64,000 nt of DNA, taken from NCBI RefSeq assembly GCF_037963865.1, contig NZ_CP150170.1, forward strand, positions 3,844,001-3,908,000. The letters are read 5' to 3'. This document shows positions 1-8,844 of the stretch, one piece after another. The notes under the pieces are model-generated. The model was not told the origin of the DNA. It saw nothing but the letters and a program-made list of their open reading frames with translations, and searched no databases. The stretch is from Paenibacillus sp. FSL R10-2734 (lineage in GTDB: Bacteria; Bacillota; Bacilli; Paenibacillales; Paenibacillaceae). Position numbers and translations under genes: made by a program. Each line of letters starts with the position of its first letter. Within the stretch, counting starts at the first letter, position 1.

Positions 1-25
1 ATAGATAGGAGCTAGCGAAGAATTT

Positions 26-1579
26 ATGAGTTTACTTAGTGTAGAAGACGTTTCCCACAATTTTGGGGATCGGACGTTGTTTAAGAATGTGTCTTTCCGG
101 TTGTTACCGGGAGAGCATGTAGGAATTGTAGGAGCGAATGGCGTAGGAAAATCGACGCTTATGAATATTTTGACTGGAAAACTGTTGAAGGATAGTGGAA
201 GAGTGGAATGGACACCACGTGTCCGTTACGGTTACTTGGATCAGCATACCATCTTAACGCCAGGTAAAACCATCCGTGATGTATTGAAGGACGCTTTCTT
301 ACCTCTCTTAGAGCTGGAACAGGAAATGCTATCTATAACTGATCAGATGGGAACCGCTTCGCCTGAAGAGTTAGAGGTGCTACTCGAGCAAATGGGGGAC
401 ATCCAGGAACAGCTGGATATCGGGGATTTTTATCTAATTGATGTAAAAGTAGAGGAAATGGCGAATGGTCTTGGCCTATCCGTCATTGGACTTGACCGGG
501 ATGTCGCTTCACTAAGTGGGGGCCAGCGTACCAAAGTTCTATTGGCAAAGCTATTGCTTGAGAAACCGAATGTACTATTGCTCGATGAGCCTACCAACTA
601 TTTGGATGTTGAGCATATTGACTGGTTAACTAACTATTTGAAGCAATATCCATATGCGTTTATATTGATCTCCCATGATACGGAGTTCATGAATAAAGTC
701 GTAAATGTTGTCTATCACCTGGAGTTCGGCAAACTTACACGTTACACTGCGAATTATGAGAAATTCCTGGATATGGCCGAGATGAATAAGACTCAACATA
801 TTGATGCTTATGAGAAACAACAGGATTTTATTAAGAAACAAGAGGACTTTATTCAGCGTAACAAAGCTCGTGCCTCCACATCCGGACGGGCGAAGAGCCG
901 TGAGAAGCAGCTAGATCGTATGGATCGAATTGATCGTCCAGAAGAAGCGGCAAAGCCGACCTTTAAGTTTAAAGAGAGCCGTGCTAGCGGAAAAACAGTC
1001 TTCGAAGGGATTGATTTCGAGATCGGATACGACCGTCCACTGCTTCCTAATCTGAATATGATGATTGAGCGTGGAGAGAAGATTGCGATTGTTGGTTGCA
1101 ACGGTGTGGGTAAATCGACGCTACTGAAGACTATCCTCGGTGTGATTCCAACTTATAGCGGTAAAACCTATCTAGGAGATTATTTGAGTCCCGCATATTT
1201 TCAACAAGAAGTCAAAGCGGCTAATCTTACACCTATAGAGGATGTATGGAATGAATTCTCTAGTTTAACTCAGAATGAAGTGCGTGGACATTTAGCTCGC
1301 TGTGGTCTGAAAAATGAGCATATTACTCGCCCACTAAGCATGCTAAGTGGTGGAGAACAAGCTAAGGTTAGACTCTGTAAGCTGTTGATGCGTGAGAGCA
1401 ACTGGGTGCTGTTCGATGAACCTACGAATCACCTTGATGTTATTGCCAAGACTGAACTGAAGCGGGCATTGCAAGAATATAAAGGTACAGTCCTGCTCGT
1501 CTCCCATGAACCTGATTTCTATGAAGATTGGGTTACGAAAATTTGGGATGTTGAGCAGTGGTCAGCTGTACAAGTATAG
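26..1579 (+). CDS. ABC-F family ATPase, YfmM type
   Basis: ABC-F proteins carry two ATPase domains and no membrane segments; members act on the ribosome, in translation quality control or antibiotic protection. Both halves are complete: Walker A GANGVGKST (about residue 37) and GCNGVGKST (about 357), and signatures LSGGQRTK and LSGGEQAK, each followed by a Walker B ending in DEPTN. A charged linker between the domains (about residues 250-320) fits the ABC-F arm/linker. The length of 517 aa and overall wording match Bacillus subtilis YfmM as I remember it rather than the longer YfmR/Uup type. An AGGAG-like site lies about 14 bases before the ATG, rather far. There is no resistance-gene context, so a housekeeping role is more likely than drug protection; this is inference. 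Confidence 0.9.
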   Translation: MSLLSVEDVSHNFGDRTLFKNVSFRLLPGEHVGIVGANGVGKSTLMNILTGKLLKDSGRVEWTPRVRYGYLDQHTILTPGKTIRDVLKDAFLPLLELEQEMLSITDQMGTASPEELEVLLEQMGDIQEQLDIGDFYLIDVKVEEMANGLGLSVIGLDRDVASLSGGQRTKVLLAKLLLEKPNVLLLDEPTNYLDVEHIDWLTNYLKQYPYAFILISHDTEFMNKVVNVVYHLEFGKLTRYTANYEKFLDMAEMNKTQHIDAYEKQQDFIKKQEDFIQRNKARASTSGRAKSREKQLDRMDRIDRPEEAAKPTFKFKESRASGKTVFEGIDFEIGYDRPLLPNLNMMIERGEKIAIVGCNGVGKSTLLKTILGVIPTYSGKTYLGDYLSPAYFQQEVKAANLTPIEDVWNEFSSLTQNEVRGHLARCGLKNEHITRPLSMLSGGEQAKVRLCKLLMRESNWVLFDEPTNHLDVIAKTELKRALQEYKGTVLLVSHEPDFYEDWVTKIWDVEQWSAVQV

Positions 1580-1652
1580 AATAAGCATACTTCCGGGGGA
1601 TGGCAGACTTTCTGCTGTTCTCCGGTTTTTGGATATGGGGGAGGGAAATTGG

Positions 1653-2693
1653 ATGATCCATAGGGATGGGCGTGAAGAACGTTATTCTCGTCAGGTACGT
1701 TTTGCGCCATTCGGTGCTGACGGACAACAAGGTCTCGCGCTGTCTAGTGTATTAGTTGTTGGAGCGGGAGCGCTAGGTACAGGGATCGCAGAGACGCTGG
1801 CACGCTGCGGGGTTGGTCGAATCATTATAGCTGACCGTGATTATGTAGAGTGGAGTAATCTTCAGCGTCAGCAGCTCTATATTGAGGCGGATGCTCAAGA
1901 ACGTATCCCTAAAGCTGCTGCTGCGCAGAGAAGGCTTAGGCAGATTAATTCTGAGATTGTTATTGAAGCCCATGTTATGGATGTTCGTGCCGAAGAGCTA
2001 GAGCAGCTCGTTTCAGAAGTTGACCTGATCATGGATGGTACGGATAATTTTGATACCCGTCTTATTATTAATGATATAGCGCAAAAGCACAGTATCCCTT
2101 GGATCTATGGCGCATGCGTAGGCAGTTATGGAATAACATACACGATTGTACCTGGAGAAACCCCGTGTCTCCATTGTCTCTTAGGTGCAATACCATTAGG
2201 AGGCGATACCTGTGACACAACCGGTATACTTCCGCAAGCAGTACAACTAGTTACAGCAAATGCTACAGCAGAGGCACTGAAGCTACTGGGTAAGCGTAAG
2301 GATCAATTAAGAAACAAACTGCTAACGTTCGATGTATGGCGTAATGAGCATCAAGAAATTGGAGTTATGGCTGCGAAAAAGGAAAACTGCCCATCCTGTG
2401 GGAGCCATCCGATTTACCCTTATCTGACAGCAGCGAATACAGAACGTAGCGATGTCCTTTGCGGAAGGGATACGGTACAAATCCGCCCAGTGAGACCACA
2501 GATGCTTAACTTACTGGAAACTGCAAAACGATTGTCTCGTATAGGAAGTGGTAGCGTGGACAGTAACTCTTATCTGGTTTCTTTTATCGAAGGGCCCTAT
2601 CGGATGGTGATTTTTGCTGATGGCAGAGCTTTGATTCATGGGACTAAGGATATTGCGGTTGCTCGAAGCTTTTATCATCGGTATTTTGGATAA
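1653..2693 (+). CDS. ThiF/MoeB/HesA-family E1-like adenylyltransferase
   Basis: Proteins of this family adenylate the C-terminal Gly-Gly of a ThiS/MoaD-like sulfur carrier, feeding thiazole or molybdopterin synthesis. The sequence shows the nucleotide-binding loop GAGALGTG, the DRDYVEWSNLQRQQ segment with the conserved Arg, and two zinc Cys pairs (TPCLHC and CPSCG). It resembles B. subtilis ThiF. A tail of about 75 residues after the second Cys pair matches nothing I can name. The frame is open from 1506, but the ATG at 1653 is preferred because GGGGGAGGG lies just upstream and the E1 fold (MIHRDGREERYSRQ) begins there. It follows the ABC-F gene with a 73 bp gap. Neither thiS/thiG nor moaD/moaE is nearby, so the carrier partner cannot be named; moeA lies 58 kb away. 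Confidence 0.85.
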   Translation: MIHRDGREERYSRQVRFAPFGADGQQGLALSSVLVVGAGALGTGIAETLARCGVGRIIIADRDYVEWSNLQRQQLYIEADAQERIPKAAAAQRRLRQINSEIVIEAHVMDVRAEELEQLVSEVDLIMDGTDNFDTRLIINDIAQKHSIPWIYGACVGSYGITYTIVPGETPCLHCLLGAIPLGGDTCDTTGILPQAVQLVTANATAEALKLLGKRKDQLRNKLLTFDVWRNEHQEIGVMAAKKENCPSCGSHPIYPYLTAANTERSDVLCGRDTVQIRPVRPQMLNLLETAKRLSRIGSGSVDSNSYLVSFIEGPYRMVIFADGRALIHGTKDIAVARSFYHRYFG

Positions 2694-2714
2694 AGTACCT
2701 GAAAATATATGCTC

Positions 2715-2741
2715 AGACCATTTCTTAGGAATGGTCTTTTT
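2715..2741 (+). terminator. Rho-independent terminator
   Basis: Arms AGACCATT and AATGGTCT enclose a 7-base loop and are followed by a T run. It sits 20 bp after the ThiF-like stop codon. Confidence 0.8.
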
Positions 2742-2808
2742 GTTTTCCGGGGATTCTATATCTACCGCAGTGATGCCGGTGTAAGTCATACAGATACGGG
2801 GGAACTTT

Positions 2809-3531
2809 GTGATTGAGCAAATAATATGGTATAAGGCTGATAGCGGTAGTAGTGAAGAAGATCAACTCGTTATAGAAAGTACGCTAAAAGATATCGGGCT
2901 TGAAGCAACAAAAAGCGAAGATCCCGAGGATCTCCGCTTATCCATATCAAAAGTAGAACCGGTACTGCTGCTTGCTGAGTTATACGAGGTGGGAACATGG
3001 GAAGGCTGGGATATTATTTCCGCTGTAAGAGCTGAGGGGATGATACTACCGGTAATGGTAATTTCCGGTGAACAATCTGAATTTGGAAATGGGGCAGTTT
3101 CGGCATTCTCAGCCGGGGGTAATGAGTATATGACAAAACCATTACATACCGGTGAATTCAAGTATAGAATTCTTAATTTGTTAACACTTACTGGACGGCG
3201 TCGAAATTTAAATCATTTACTGAAGGTCGATGGTTTAATGCTCGATCCCAGTCGCAGGTTTGTAAGTCGCGAAGGGATCGAGTTAAAGATGACGCCCAAA
3301 GAATTTGATCTATTATATTATCTCGCTGCGAACCAAGGAATGATATGTTCTCGCATCGAGATACTTAAAGAAGTATGGGGATACCAATTTCACGCAGATA
3401 CCAATGTTGTAGATGTTTACATCAGACATATCCGCTTGAAAGTTGATAAAGGACACCGGAACAAGTTGATTCACACCGTTCGCGGAACAGGATATGTAAT
3501 GAGGGCGCCCGAAGGCGGCACCACATCCTGA
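2809..3531 (+). CDS. Orphan OmpR-type regulator with degenerate receiver domain
   Basis: The C-terminal half (about residues 140-235) is a canonical OmpR/PhoB winged-helix DNA-binding domain, with KMTPKEFDLLYYLA, the recognition region NVVDVYIRHIRLK and the HTVRGTGYVM hairpin. The N-terminal half has the size and Lys motif (MTKPL) of a receiver. It lacks the acidic pair expected after the first strand (IIWYKAD instead of the ILIVEDD type), and the phospho-acceptor Asp is absent: the matching stretch reads LLLAELYEVGTWEGW. No histidine kinase gene is adjacent. It is therefore probably a phosphorylation-independent regulator of the atypical OmpR class. The start is a GTG with GGGGGA upstream. 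The target genes are unknown. Confidence 0.85.
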   Translation: MIEQIIWYKADSGSSEEDQLVIESTLKDIGLEATKSEDPEDLRLSISKVEPVLLLAELYEVGTWEGWDIISAVRAEGMILPVMVISGEQSEFGNGAVSAFSAGGNEYMTKPLHTGEFKYRILNLLTLTGRRRNLNHLLKVDGLMLDPSRRFVSREGIELKMTPKEFDLLYYLAANQGMICSRIEILKEVWGYQFHADTNVVDVYIRHIRLKVDKGHRNKLIHTVRGTGYVMRAPEGGTTS

Positions 3532-3576
3532 GACTATTTCTCTATTATAGTTTAAACTCTACTACAGAGCCGTTGT

Positions 3577-4077
3577 TTACAGTACGCGGCGAGCCTTTAA
3601 ATATGTTCTTTTCCAAGTACCGGAGTTAAGATCAGAAATCGTAACACCTGGTTTACCATAAGTGTGCAGAATTTTGCCATTGCCGGCATAAACAGCTACG
3701 TGAGTTACATTCTTACCGTTTGCTCTGCTACCGCTGGAGAAAAATACGAGATCTCCTACACGAAGATTGGCTTTAGATACGGATTTTCCTTTTTTAGATT
3801 GTTCTGCAGCTGTACGAGGCAGTGTTACGTTATATTTTTTGAAGATGTGTTTTGTAAAAGAAGAGCAGTCAAAAACTTTAGTAGTAGAAGTGGATGCGCC
3901 GAACTTGTAAGGCACTCCCATATACTTCTTACCGAAATTCACTACGTTTTGACCTTTAGACACGGTAGCAGCTTCAACTTTTGTTGCGCCTACGCCTGTT
4001 GCCATCATAGTACCTAAGCCCATTGTAGTAACCATTCCTATGACAATCGCTTTTTTAATCCATTGTTGTTTATTCAT
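3577..4077 (-). CDS. Secreted NlpC/P60 cell-wall endopeptidase
   Basis: Family members cleave peptide cross-links of peptidoglycan outside the cell. The protein has a Lys-rich N-terminus, a hydrophobic stretch and an AxA-type cleavage region ending near residue 37, so it should be secreted. The NlpC/P60 domain fills the rest: catalytic Cys71 in FDCSSF, His126 in THVAVY, and a third polar residue, probably His138 in LHTYG. At 166 aa it is a minimal single-domain hydrolase without SH3 or LysM repeats, so wall targeting must come from the catalytic domain itself. A strong GGAGGT site precedes the ATG. It converges on the degenerate regulator gene with only 45 bp between stops. Confidence 0.9.
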   Translation of the reverse strand: MNKQQWIKKAIVIGMVTTMGLGTMMATGVGATKVEAATVSKGQNVVNFGKKYMGVPYKFGASTSTTKVFDCSSFTKHIFKKYNVTLPRTAAEQSKKGKSVSKANLRVGDLVFFSSGSRANGKNVTHVAVYAGNGKILHTYGKPGVTISDLNSGTWKRTYLKARRVL

Positions 4078-4275
4078 GTTGTAGTACCTCCAAGGTGTTA
4101 GTCTTTGTTGTTGTGTTTATCTGTCTTGCTTGCCTGATTCGTAGTATAGCAGGTTATCTATGGCCTAAAATTTGGTAGAGATGCAATAAAGTGAGGCTGG
4201 GTATGGACTGGAAGCGTTTTATTAAAAATTCATTAAAAGTTACAAAAAATTAATAATTAAAAATAGAAGGATATT

Positions 4276-4318
4276 AAAAAAGCCGGAAAACCCTTGGTAC
4301 AAAAGAGTTTTCGCGGCT
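4276..4318 (-). terminator. Rho-independent terminator for thiN
   Basis: On the minus strand, arms AGCCGCGAAAAC and GTTTTCCGGCT (one bulge) are followed by TTTTTT. It sits downstream of the thiN stop. Confidence 0.75.
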
Positions 4319-4369
4319 TATTTAAATTTGATATAAAAGTTACAATGATGTTTCTAAAAGAATATGTAT

Positions 4370-5011
4370 CTAATCTTTGCTCTGAATAATTAGCAACAAT
4401 CCACTACGAATTGTAACTGTTCCTGATGAAGAAATTAGTTTGTTGCTTACACCAAGAGATTGCCCAAGCTTCAGTGTAGCGTCAGTCAATGGATACTGAA
4501 ACCCTTCTAGAGTAATGCCGGATACTTCTGGTGTTAATGGTAGCAAGGATACATAGGTGTAACCTAAATCGTTGATAACAGCTTGGGATCCAGTAAGGGT
4601 TATATAGTTATGAGTGTCTATGACGTAGCAGTTGATTTGACGCTGAAGGGCTCTTGTCATCATTTGAATGCTAGCCAAGGAGTGATCGATTCGAGTACCA
4701 GTCACTCCTAATAGTAGAATAGACTCAGGCTGCTGATCCATTGCAATGTCGAGCGCCATCTCGCTATCTGTCAAATCCTTGTTCACAGCATCACAGGTGA
4801 TGGTCTTCTTACTTTTAGATTCAATCTCTTGAAGTGCTTCAGATGAAACGGAATCAAAATCACCTACTGCTATATCTGGTGTAAATCCGTGTGAAATGAG
4901 AAATAACGCTCCCTGATCCGCCCCGATAATAAAATCAGCTTCATCTAATAGAGCGAAATATTCTGGAGACAGTTCTCCACCGGCGAAAATAACGACTCGT
5001 TTGGATGACAT
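4370..5011 (-). CDS. thiN: Thiamine pyrophosphokinase
   Basis: ThiN transfers pyrophosphate from ATP to thiamine, making the thiamine diphosphate needed by pyruvate dehydrogenase and other enzymes. The family signatures are all present in order: IIGADQGA, VGDFDSVS, KDLTDSEMAL and GVTGTRIDHS, followed by a C-terminal beta-sandwich region. Two in-frame ATGs exist at 5020 and 5011. The GAGGAGGA Shine-Dalgarno directly abuts the first and sits 9 bases before the second, so the second (MSSKRVVIF) is chosen, giving 213 aa. It is divergent from the phosphatase gene. No TPP riboswitch was seen upstream. The pdh operon 1.7 kb away uses the product, though no shared regulation is visible. Confidence 0.93.
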   Translation of the reverse strand: MSSKRVVIFAGGELSPEYFALLDEADFIIGADQGALFLISHGFTPDIAVGDFDSVSSEALQEIESKSKKTITCDAVNKDLTDSEMALDIAMDQQPESILLLGVTGTRIDHSLASIQMMTRALQRQINCYVIDTHNYITLTGSQAVINDLGYTYVSLLPLTPEVSGITLEGFQYPLTDATLKLGQSLGVSNKLISSSGTVTIRSGLLLIIQSKD

Positions 5012-5164
5012 AACATCCATTCCTCCTCTTACATCTCTTGTTGAGTATCCTGTCCAGTATAATGCAGATCGAAAGGTTGCACAATTGACCTCGACAACGC
5101 TAAAATGAAAGAGTGCGATCTTTTGAGTATAATTTCACATAAAAATTAAGTTAACAACTGGGAG

Positions 5165-5638
5165 GTGAACGAAATAGTAAGCGTATTGTTTGTATGTCTG
5201 GGTAATATTTGTCGATCACCGATGGCGGAGGCAGTTCTGCGGCACAAGATTAATGAACGAGAATTATCAGACAAGATTCTTGTAGACTCAGCAGGAACTG
5301 GTGATTGGCATATAGGTAAAGAGCCGCATGAAGGGACAAGACGTATCCTTGATCAGAATGGCATTAGCTATGAGAACATGATGGCGCGTCTAGTGAGCAG
5401 TGAGGATTTTCAAAAGTTTGATTATATCGTCTGTATGGACAAGTCTAATGGAGAGAACGTTCGAAAGGTTCCAGGTGGGAAAGAATCGGAGCTTTTGTTC
5501 TTTATGGATTTATTGCCTGAGGAGGAACTGCGCGAAGTGCCAGATCCTTATTTTACAGGTAATTTTGAGCAGGTGTATGATTTGATCAACTCGGGCTGTG
5601 ACGTATTGCTGGAAAGAGTAATAAGAGAAAAGCTGTAA
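5165..5638 (+). CDS. Low-molecular-weight protein tyrosine phosphatase
   Basis: Low-Mr phosphatases remove phosphate from tyrosine, and in some bacteria from arginine. The P-loop CLGNICRS and the catalytic DPY motif (EVPDPYFTG, near the C-terminus) are both intact, and the length of about 155 aa is typical. The start is unusual. The first canonical start in frame is a GTG at 5165 that lies inside the Shine-Dalgarno sequence GGGAGGTG. At normal spacing from that site stands ATA at 5174, which would give MVSVLFVCLG, the usual N-terminus of the family. Either a rare ATA start, a sequence error (ATG to ATA) or a later start is possible. Activity on Tyr versus Arg cannot be decided here. Confidence 0.88.
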   Translation: MNEIVSVLFVCLGNICRSPMAEAVLRHKINERELSDKILVDSAGTGDWHIGKEPHEGTRRILDQNGISYENMMARLVSSEDFQKFDYIVCMDKSNGENVRKVPGGKESELLFFMDLLPEEELREVPDPYFTGNFEQVYDLINSGCDVLLERVIREKL

Positions 5639-5661
5639 CCCATTTGGATTTCAGCTTTCTC
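5625..5661 (+). terminator. Hairpin overlapping the phosphatase stop codon
   Basis: A stem of about 10 bp (GAGAAAAGCTG with CAGCTTTCTC, one bulged A) spans the stop codon. The tail has only short T runs, so this is a weak terminator candidate. Confidence 0.4.
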
Positions 5662-5774
5662 AGTTTGATTCATATGGTAAATCGAGGAGAATTGCTGGAT
5701 TAAACTGTAAGCGCAATCAAGTAATCTACATACTGTTCTTTAGATGTTCACTTCTTGCTTCTATCAATAGGGCT

Positions 5775-6506
5775 TTATGCGTTTAAAAAATAGAGTAGAG
5801 ATTCGGGTAGTTCTTTCTGCCAGAATCCCCAGAGATGACGTCCGTCTTTCTCTCGGTAGGATACGGTTGCTCCACGAGATTCAAGCAATGCTTTCGTTTC
5901 TCGATTCATCTGTACAAAATCATAAATGCCAGTATCCGTTTTGTAGTCTGTTTCCTGCAGACCAACGACCATATTAATGTTGAGCCAGGATAGATCCTCT
6001 TCCTTAGCCAGCATGTCACGGGATTCGGGATAGAATGCACCGGAAAGGCTGATGATACGTGTGAAGATCGCAGGATAAGCAAGTGCAAGATGGAGCGAAA
6101 CACTGCCCCCAAGGGAGTCGCCGGCTAGGATTCGTTCGTCCGGAGTACGGCGTACAGGATATTTTTGTTCAATGAAGGGAATAATCTCTTCGGAAAAGCA
6201 AGATAAGTACTGCTCGAATCTGCTGCCAAAAGGAGCATATTCTTGAGTCCGAACAGCGACGTCTACTTCGACACCAACAATGATGAAGGGCTCAACGTCT
6301 TCTTCTATAATAAGACGACCAGCAAGTGTAGCGATACGGCCAAAATTAAAGAATTCTTCACCGTCTTGGCAGTACACCACCGGGTAGCTCAAGACTTCAT
6401 TGAAGCCGGGGGGGAGATAGATGCGTAACTTACGTTCCTCCTGTAGATGTTCACTCCAAAGCGTTTCTTTTACAATTGTGCGTTTCAGAAAAACAGAATC
6501 GCTCAT
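5775..6506 (-). CDS. Esterase of the EsD/Fes family, alpha/beta hydrolase
   Basis: This is a cytoplasmic alpha/beta hydrolase of the putative esterase family that includes esterase D and enterochelin esterase. The nucleophile elbow GDSLGG is present at about residue 130, with a C-terminal catalytic His in DGRHLWGFW. The N-terminal part resembles the family (RKLRIYLPPGF, VVYCQDGEEFF). No signal peptide is seen. The frame opens with GTG at 6515, but AAAGGTGA lies 10 bases before the ATG at 6506, so the latter is chosen (243 aa). There is no siderophore operon around it, and the natural substrate cannot be named. It stands alone upstream of, and divergent from, the pdh operon. Confidence 0.82.
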   Translation of the reverse strand: MSDSVFLKRTIVKETLWSEHLQEERKLRIYLPPGFNEVLSYPVVYCQDGEEFFNFGRIATLAGRLIIEEDVEPFIIVGVEVDVAVRTQEYAPFGSRFEQYLSCFSEEIIPFIEQKYPVRRTPDERILAGDSLGGSVSLHLALAYPAIFTRIISLSGAFYPESRDMLAKEEDLSWLNINMVVGLQETDYKTDTGIYDFVQMNRETKALLESRGATVSYREKDGRHLWGFWQKELPESLLYFLNA

Positions 6507-6685
6507 AGTTGACACGTCACCTTTCTTGTCGAATTTTGCAATGCACGCAGGTTTGCTCTAAAATAAACTGAGTTACTGTGTGATTAATCATTTACTTGTT
6601 TCAAAAGCTATAAACTGTTATATAAAAATATATCACCTGTTATACATACAAAATTTGAAGGAATATAAATTTTATAAGTATTTCT

Positions 6686-6715
6686 TTGACGAAAGTAACC
6701 AAACAGGTGTATAAT
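6686..6715 (+). promoter_or_regulatory. Sigma-A promoter of the pdh operon
   Basis: A TTGACG -35 box and a perfect TATAAT -10 box are separated by 18 bp, about 55 bp before the pdhA start. The preceding 150 bp are strongly AT-rich, as in an UP-element region. Confidence 0.75.
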
Positions 6716-6768
6716 AATATTATAACAGAGGCAGCTGATATTCAAATTTTTTTATTGAGGTGAAGATA

Positions 6769-7836
6769 ATGAGTAAAGTTCCTTATGAAGTGTATACAGA
6801 GGACGTCGAGGCTCTAACGGTACTTTCCCCGGATGGAGAAATTATCAACAAGGATAAAATGCCTGATTTAACCGACGATCAACTGAAAGAAATTATGTAT
6901 CGTATGGTATTTACCCGTACTTGGGATGATCGTGCAGTAAATCTTGGTCGTCAAGGCCGTCTTGGTTTCTACGCACCGGTATCCGGTCAAGAAGCTACTA
7001 TGATTGGTAGCGAGTACGCATTGGAGAAAGAAGACTTCTTATGCCCAGGCTACCGTGATATTCCGCAGCTAGTATGGCACGGACTTCCATTGTACCAAGC
7101 ATTCTTATATTCCCGTGGACACCAACATGGTGGAGCTATTCCTGATGGCGTTAATGTATTGATGCCACAAATTATTATCGGCGCGCAAATCCTGCACGCT
7201 ACAGGAATCGCAATGGGCTTTAAATTGAAGAAACAAAAGAGTGTTGCAATTACTTATACTGGTGATGGTGGTTCTTCTGAAGGCGACTTCTATGAAGGCT
7301 TGAACTTTGCTGGTCGCTTTAAACTGCCTGTTATCTTCTTTGTTCAAAACAATGGTTACGCGATTACGACTCCGTTCGCAAAACAAACGGCTTCCAAATC
7401 GATCGCTCATAAAGCGGTTGCAGCTGGTATTCCGGGAATCAAGGTTGACGGCATGGATATCTTTGCAGTAATCAGTGCTGTTCGTGACGCTGCTGAGCGT
7501 GCACGTAATGGCGAAGGTGCTACATTGATCGAAGCTGTAACTTACCGTTTCCGTCCACACTCCCTTTCTGATGATGCAAGTAAATATCGTTCGAAAGAAG
7601 AAGAAGGACAATGGAGTGAAAAGGATCCAATCAACCGTCTTGCCAAGTATTTGGAGAAGAAAGGTCTTTGGACTGAAGAAGATACGCTGCGCGTGAAAGA
7701 TGAAGCGAAAGCTACAGTTAACGAGCAGATTAAAAAAGCTGAACAAACCGAAAAAATGACTATACCTGGCTTGATCGACAGCATGTTCGAAGTAACACCT
7801 AAACATCTGGAAGAGCAAAAAGCCGATTTTGAATAA
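6769..7836 (+). CDS. pdhA: Pyruvate dehydrogenase E1 component, alpha subunit
   Basis: E1-alpha with E1-beta decarboxylates pyruvate and passes the acetyl group to lipoyl-E2. The thiamine diphosphate motif begins at GDGGSSEGDFYEG and ends at VQNNGYAI. The heterotetramer-type E1-alpha features RHQ-like GHQHGG and the phospho-loop region YRFRPHSLSDD are visible. A GTG at 6760 lies inside the Shine-Dalgarno (GAGGTG), so the ATG at 6769 is chosen, giving 355 aa. It is the first gene of the operon pdhA-pdhB-pdhC-pdhD. The C-terminal region has the Gram-positive EQTEKMTIPGLIDSM type sequence. Branched-chain oxo-acid E1 is the alternative, but the four-gene layout and the E2 sequence fit PDH. Confidence 0.95.
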   Translation: MSKVPYEVYTEDVEALTVLSPDGEIINKDKMPDLTDDQLKEIMYRMVFTRTWDDRAVNLGRQGRLGFYAPVSGQEATMIGSEYALEKEDFLCPGYRDIPQLVWHGLPLYQAFLYSRGHQHGGAIPDGVNVLMPQIIIGAQILHATGIAMGFKLKKQKSVAITYTGDGGSSEGDFYEGLNFAGRFKLPVIFFVQNNGYAITTPFAKQTASKSIAHKAVAAGIPGIKVDGMDIFAVISAVRDAAERARNGEGATLIEAVTYRFRPHSLSDDASKYRSKEEEGQWSEKDPINRLAKYLEKKGLWTEEDTLRVKDEAKATVNEQIKKAEQTEKMTIPGLIDSMFEVTPKHLEEQKADFE

Positions 7837-7851
7837 GGGGGATATCAGGCA

Positions 7852-8829
7852 ATGGCACAAATGAATATGAAAGAAGCGATCCGCGACGCGATGCGCGTTG
7901 AACTGAATCGTGACCCTAACGTTCTTATCTTCGGAGAGGATGTTGGTAATGTAGGTGGCGTTTTCCGTGTAACGGAAGGGCTGCAAAAGGAATTTGGCGA
8001 AGATCGTATTTTTGATACACCACTAGCTGAGTCCGCTATCGGTGGTTTGGCATTTGGTCTTGGTGTACAAGGCTTCCGCCCGATTGCAGAAATTCAATTC
8101 GTAGGTTTTATCTTTGAAGCACTTGATCAGATCGTTGTTCAAGCGGCACGTCTGCGCTGGCGTTCTGGCGGTAAATATAATGCTCCAATCGTATTCCGTA
8201 CTCCTTTTGGTGGCGGAGTTAAGGCTGCTGAGCTTCACACAGATTCACTCGAAGGTTTGATTGCACAAAGCCCGGGTATTAAAGTAGTAATTCCTTCAAA
8301 CCCATATGATGCTAAGGGACTTCTTATCGCGTCTATCCGCGACAATGACCCTGTATTCTTCATGGAGCATTTGAACCTTTACCATGCATTCCGTGCTGAA
8401 GTGCCAGAAGGTGAATACACTGTTGAACTTGGCAAAGCTAACGTAGTACGTGAAGGTGCTGATGTATCTATCATTACTTACGGGCTGATGGTACATACAG
8501 CTACCAAAGCAGCCGAGCAACTCGAAAAAGAAGGCATTAACGTTGAAATTATTGACCTTCGTACTGTAAGTCCAATCGACATCGACACTATTGTGGCGTC
8601 TGTGAAGAAGACTAACCGTGCTATCGTAGTACAAGAAGCTCAAAAGAGCTCCGGTGTTGCTGCTGAGGTTATTGCACAAATTAACGAAAAAGCATTGCTG
8701 CACTTGGAAGCACCTGTGCTTCGTATCGCAGGTCCAGACACAGTGTATCCATTCGCACAAATTGAAGATTCATGGCTTCCGAACCCTGCGCGTATTATCG
8801 CAGGCGTGAAGAAAGTATTGGATTTCTAA
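7852..8829 (+). CDS. pdhB: Pyruvate dehydrogenase E1 component, beta subunit
   Basis: E1-beta completes the E1 heterotetramer and contributes to the thiamine diphosphate site. Landmarks are the conserved FGEDVGNVGGVFRVTEGL, DTPLAESAIGG, the RLRWRSGG loop, TPFGGGVKAAELHTDS with the conserved active-site His, and the transketolase C-terminal domain with IDLRTVSPID. Length (325 aa) is normal. It begins 15 bp after pdhA with GGGGGA before the ATG. A long hairpin follows its stop codon before pdhC, so full-length and truncated operon transcripts are both possible. Confidence 0.95.
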   Translation: MAQMNMKEAIRDAMRVELNRDPNVLIFGEDVGNVGGVFRVTEGLQKEFGEDRIFDTPLAESAIGGLAFGLGVQGFRPIAEIQFVGFIFEALDQIVVQAARLRWRSGGKYNAPIVFRTPFGGGVKAAELHTDSLEGLIAQSPGIKVVIPSNPYDAKGLLIASIRDNDPVFFMEHLNLYHAFRAEVPEGEYTVELGKANVVREGADVSIITYGLMVHTATKAAEQLEKEGINVEIIDLRTVSPIDIDTIVASVKKTNRAIVVQEAQKSSGVAAEVIAQINEKALLHLEAPVLRIAGPDTVYPFAQIEDSWLPNPARIIAGVKKVLDF

Positions 8830-8844
8830 AATATTTTTCTATTA

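Noticed and set aside
1653..5011. A TPP riboswitch near the ThiF-like gene or thiN
   Set aside because: No THI-box motif was seen before either gene, so no thiamine-responsive control is claimed.
7105..7986. Long open frame on the minus strand across pdhA
   Set aside because: It is antisense to a strongly conserved gene, lacks a ribosome binding site, and its product has no domain logic; it arises from the codon bias of pdhA.
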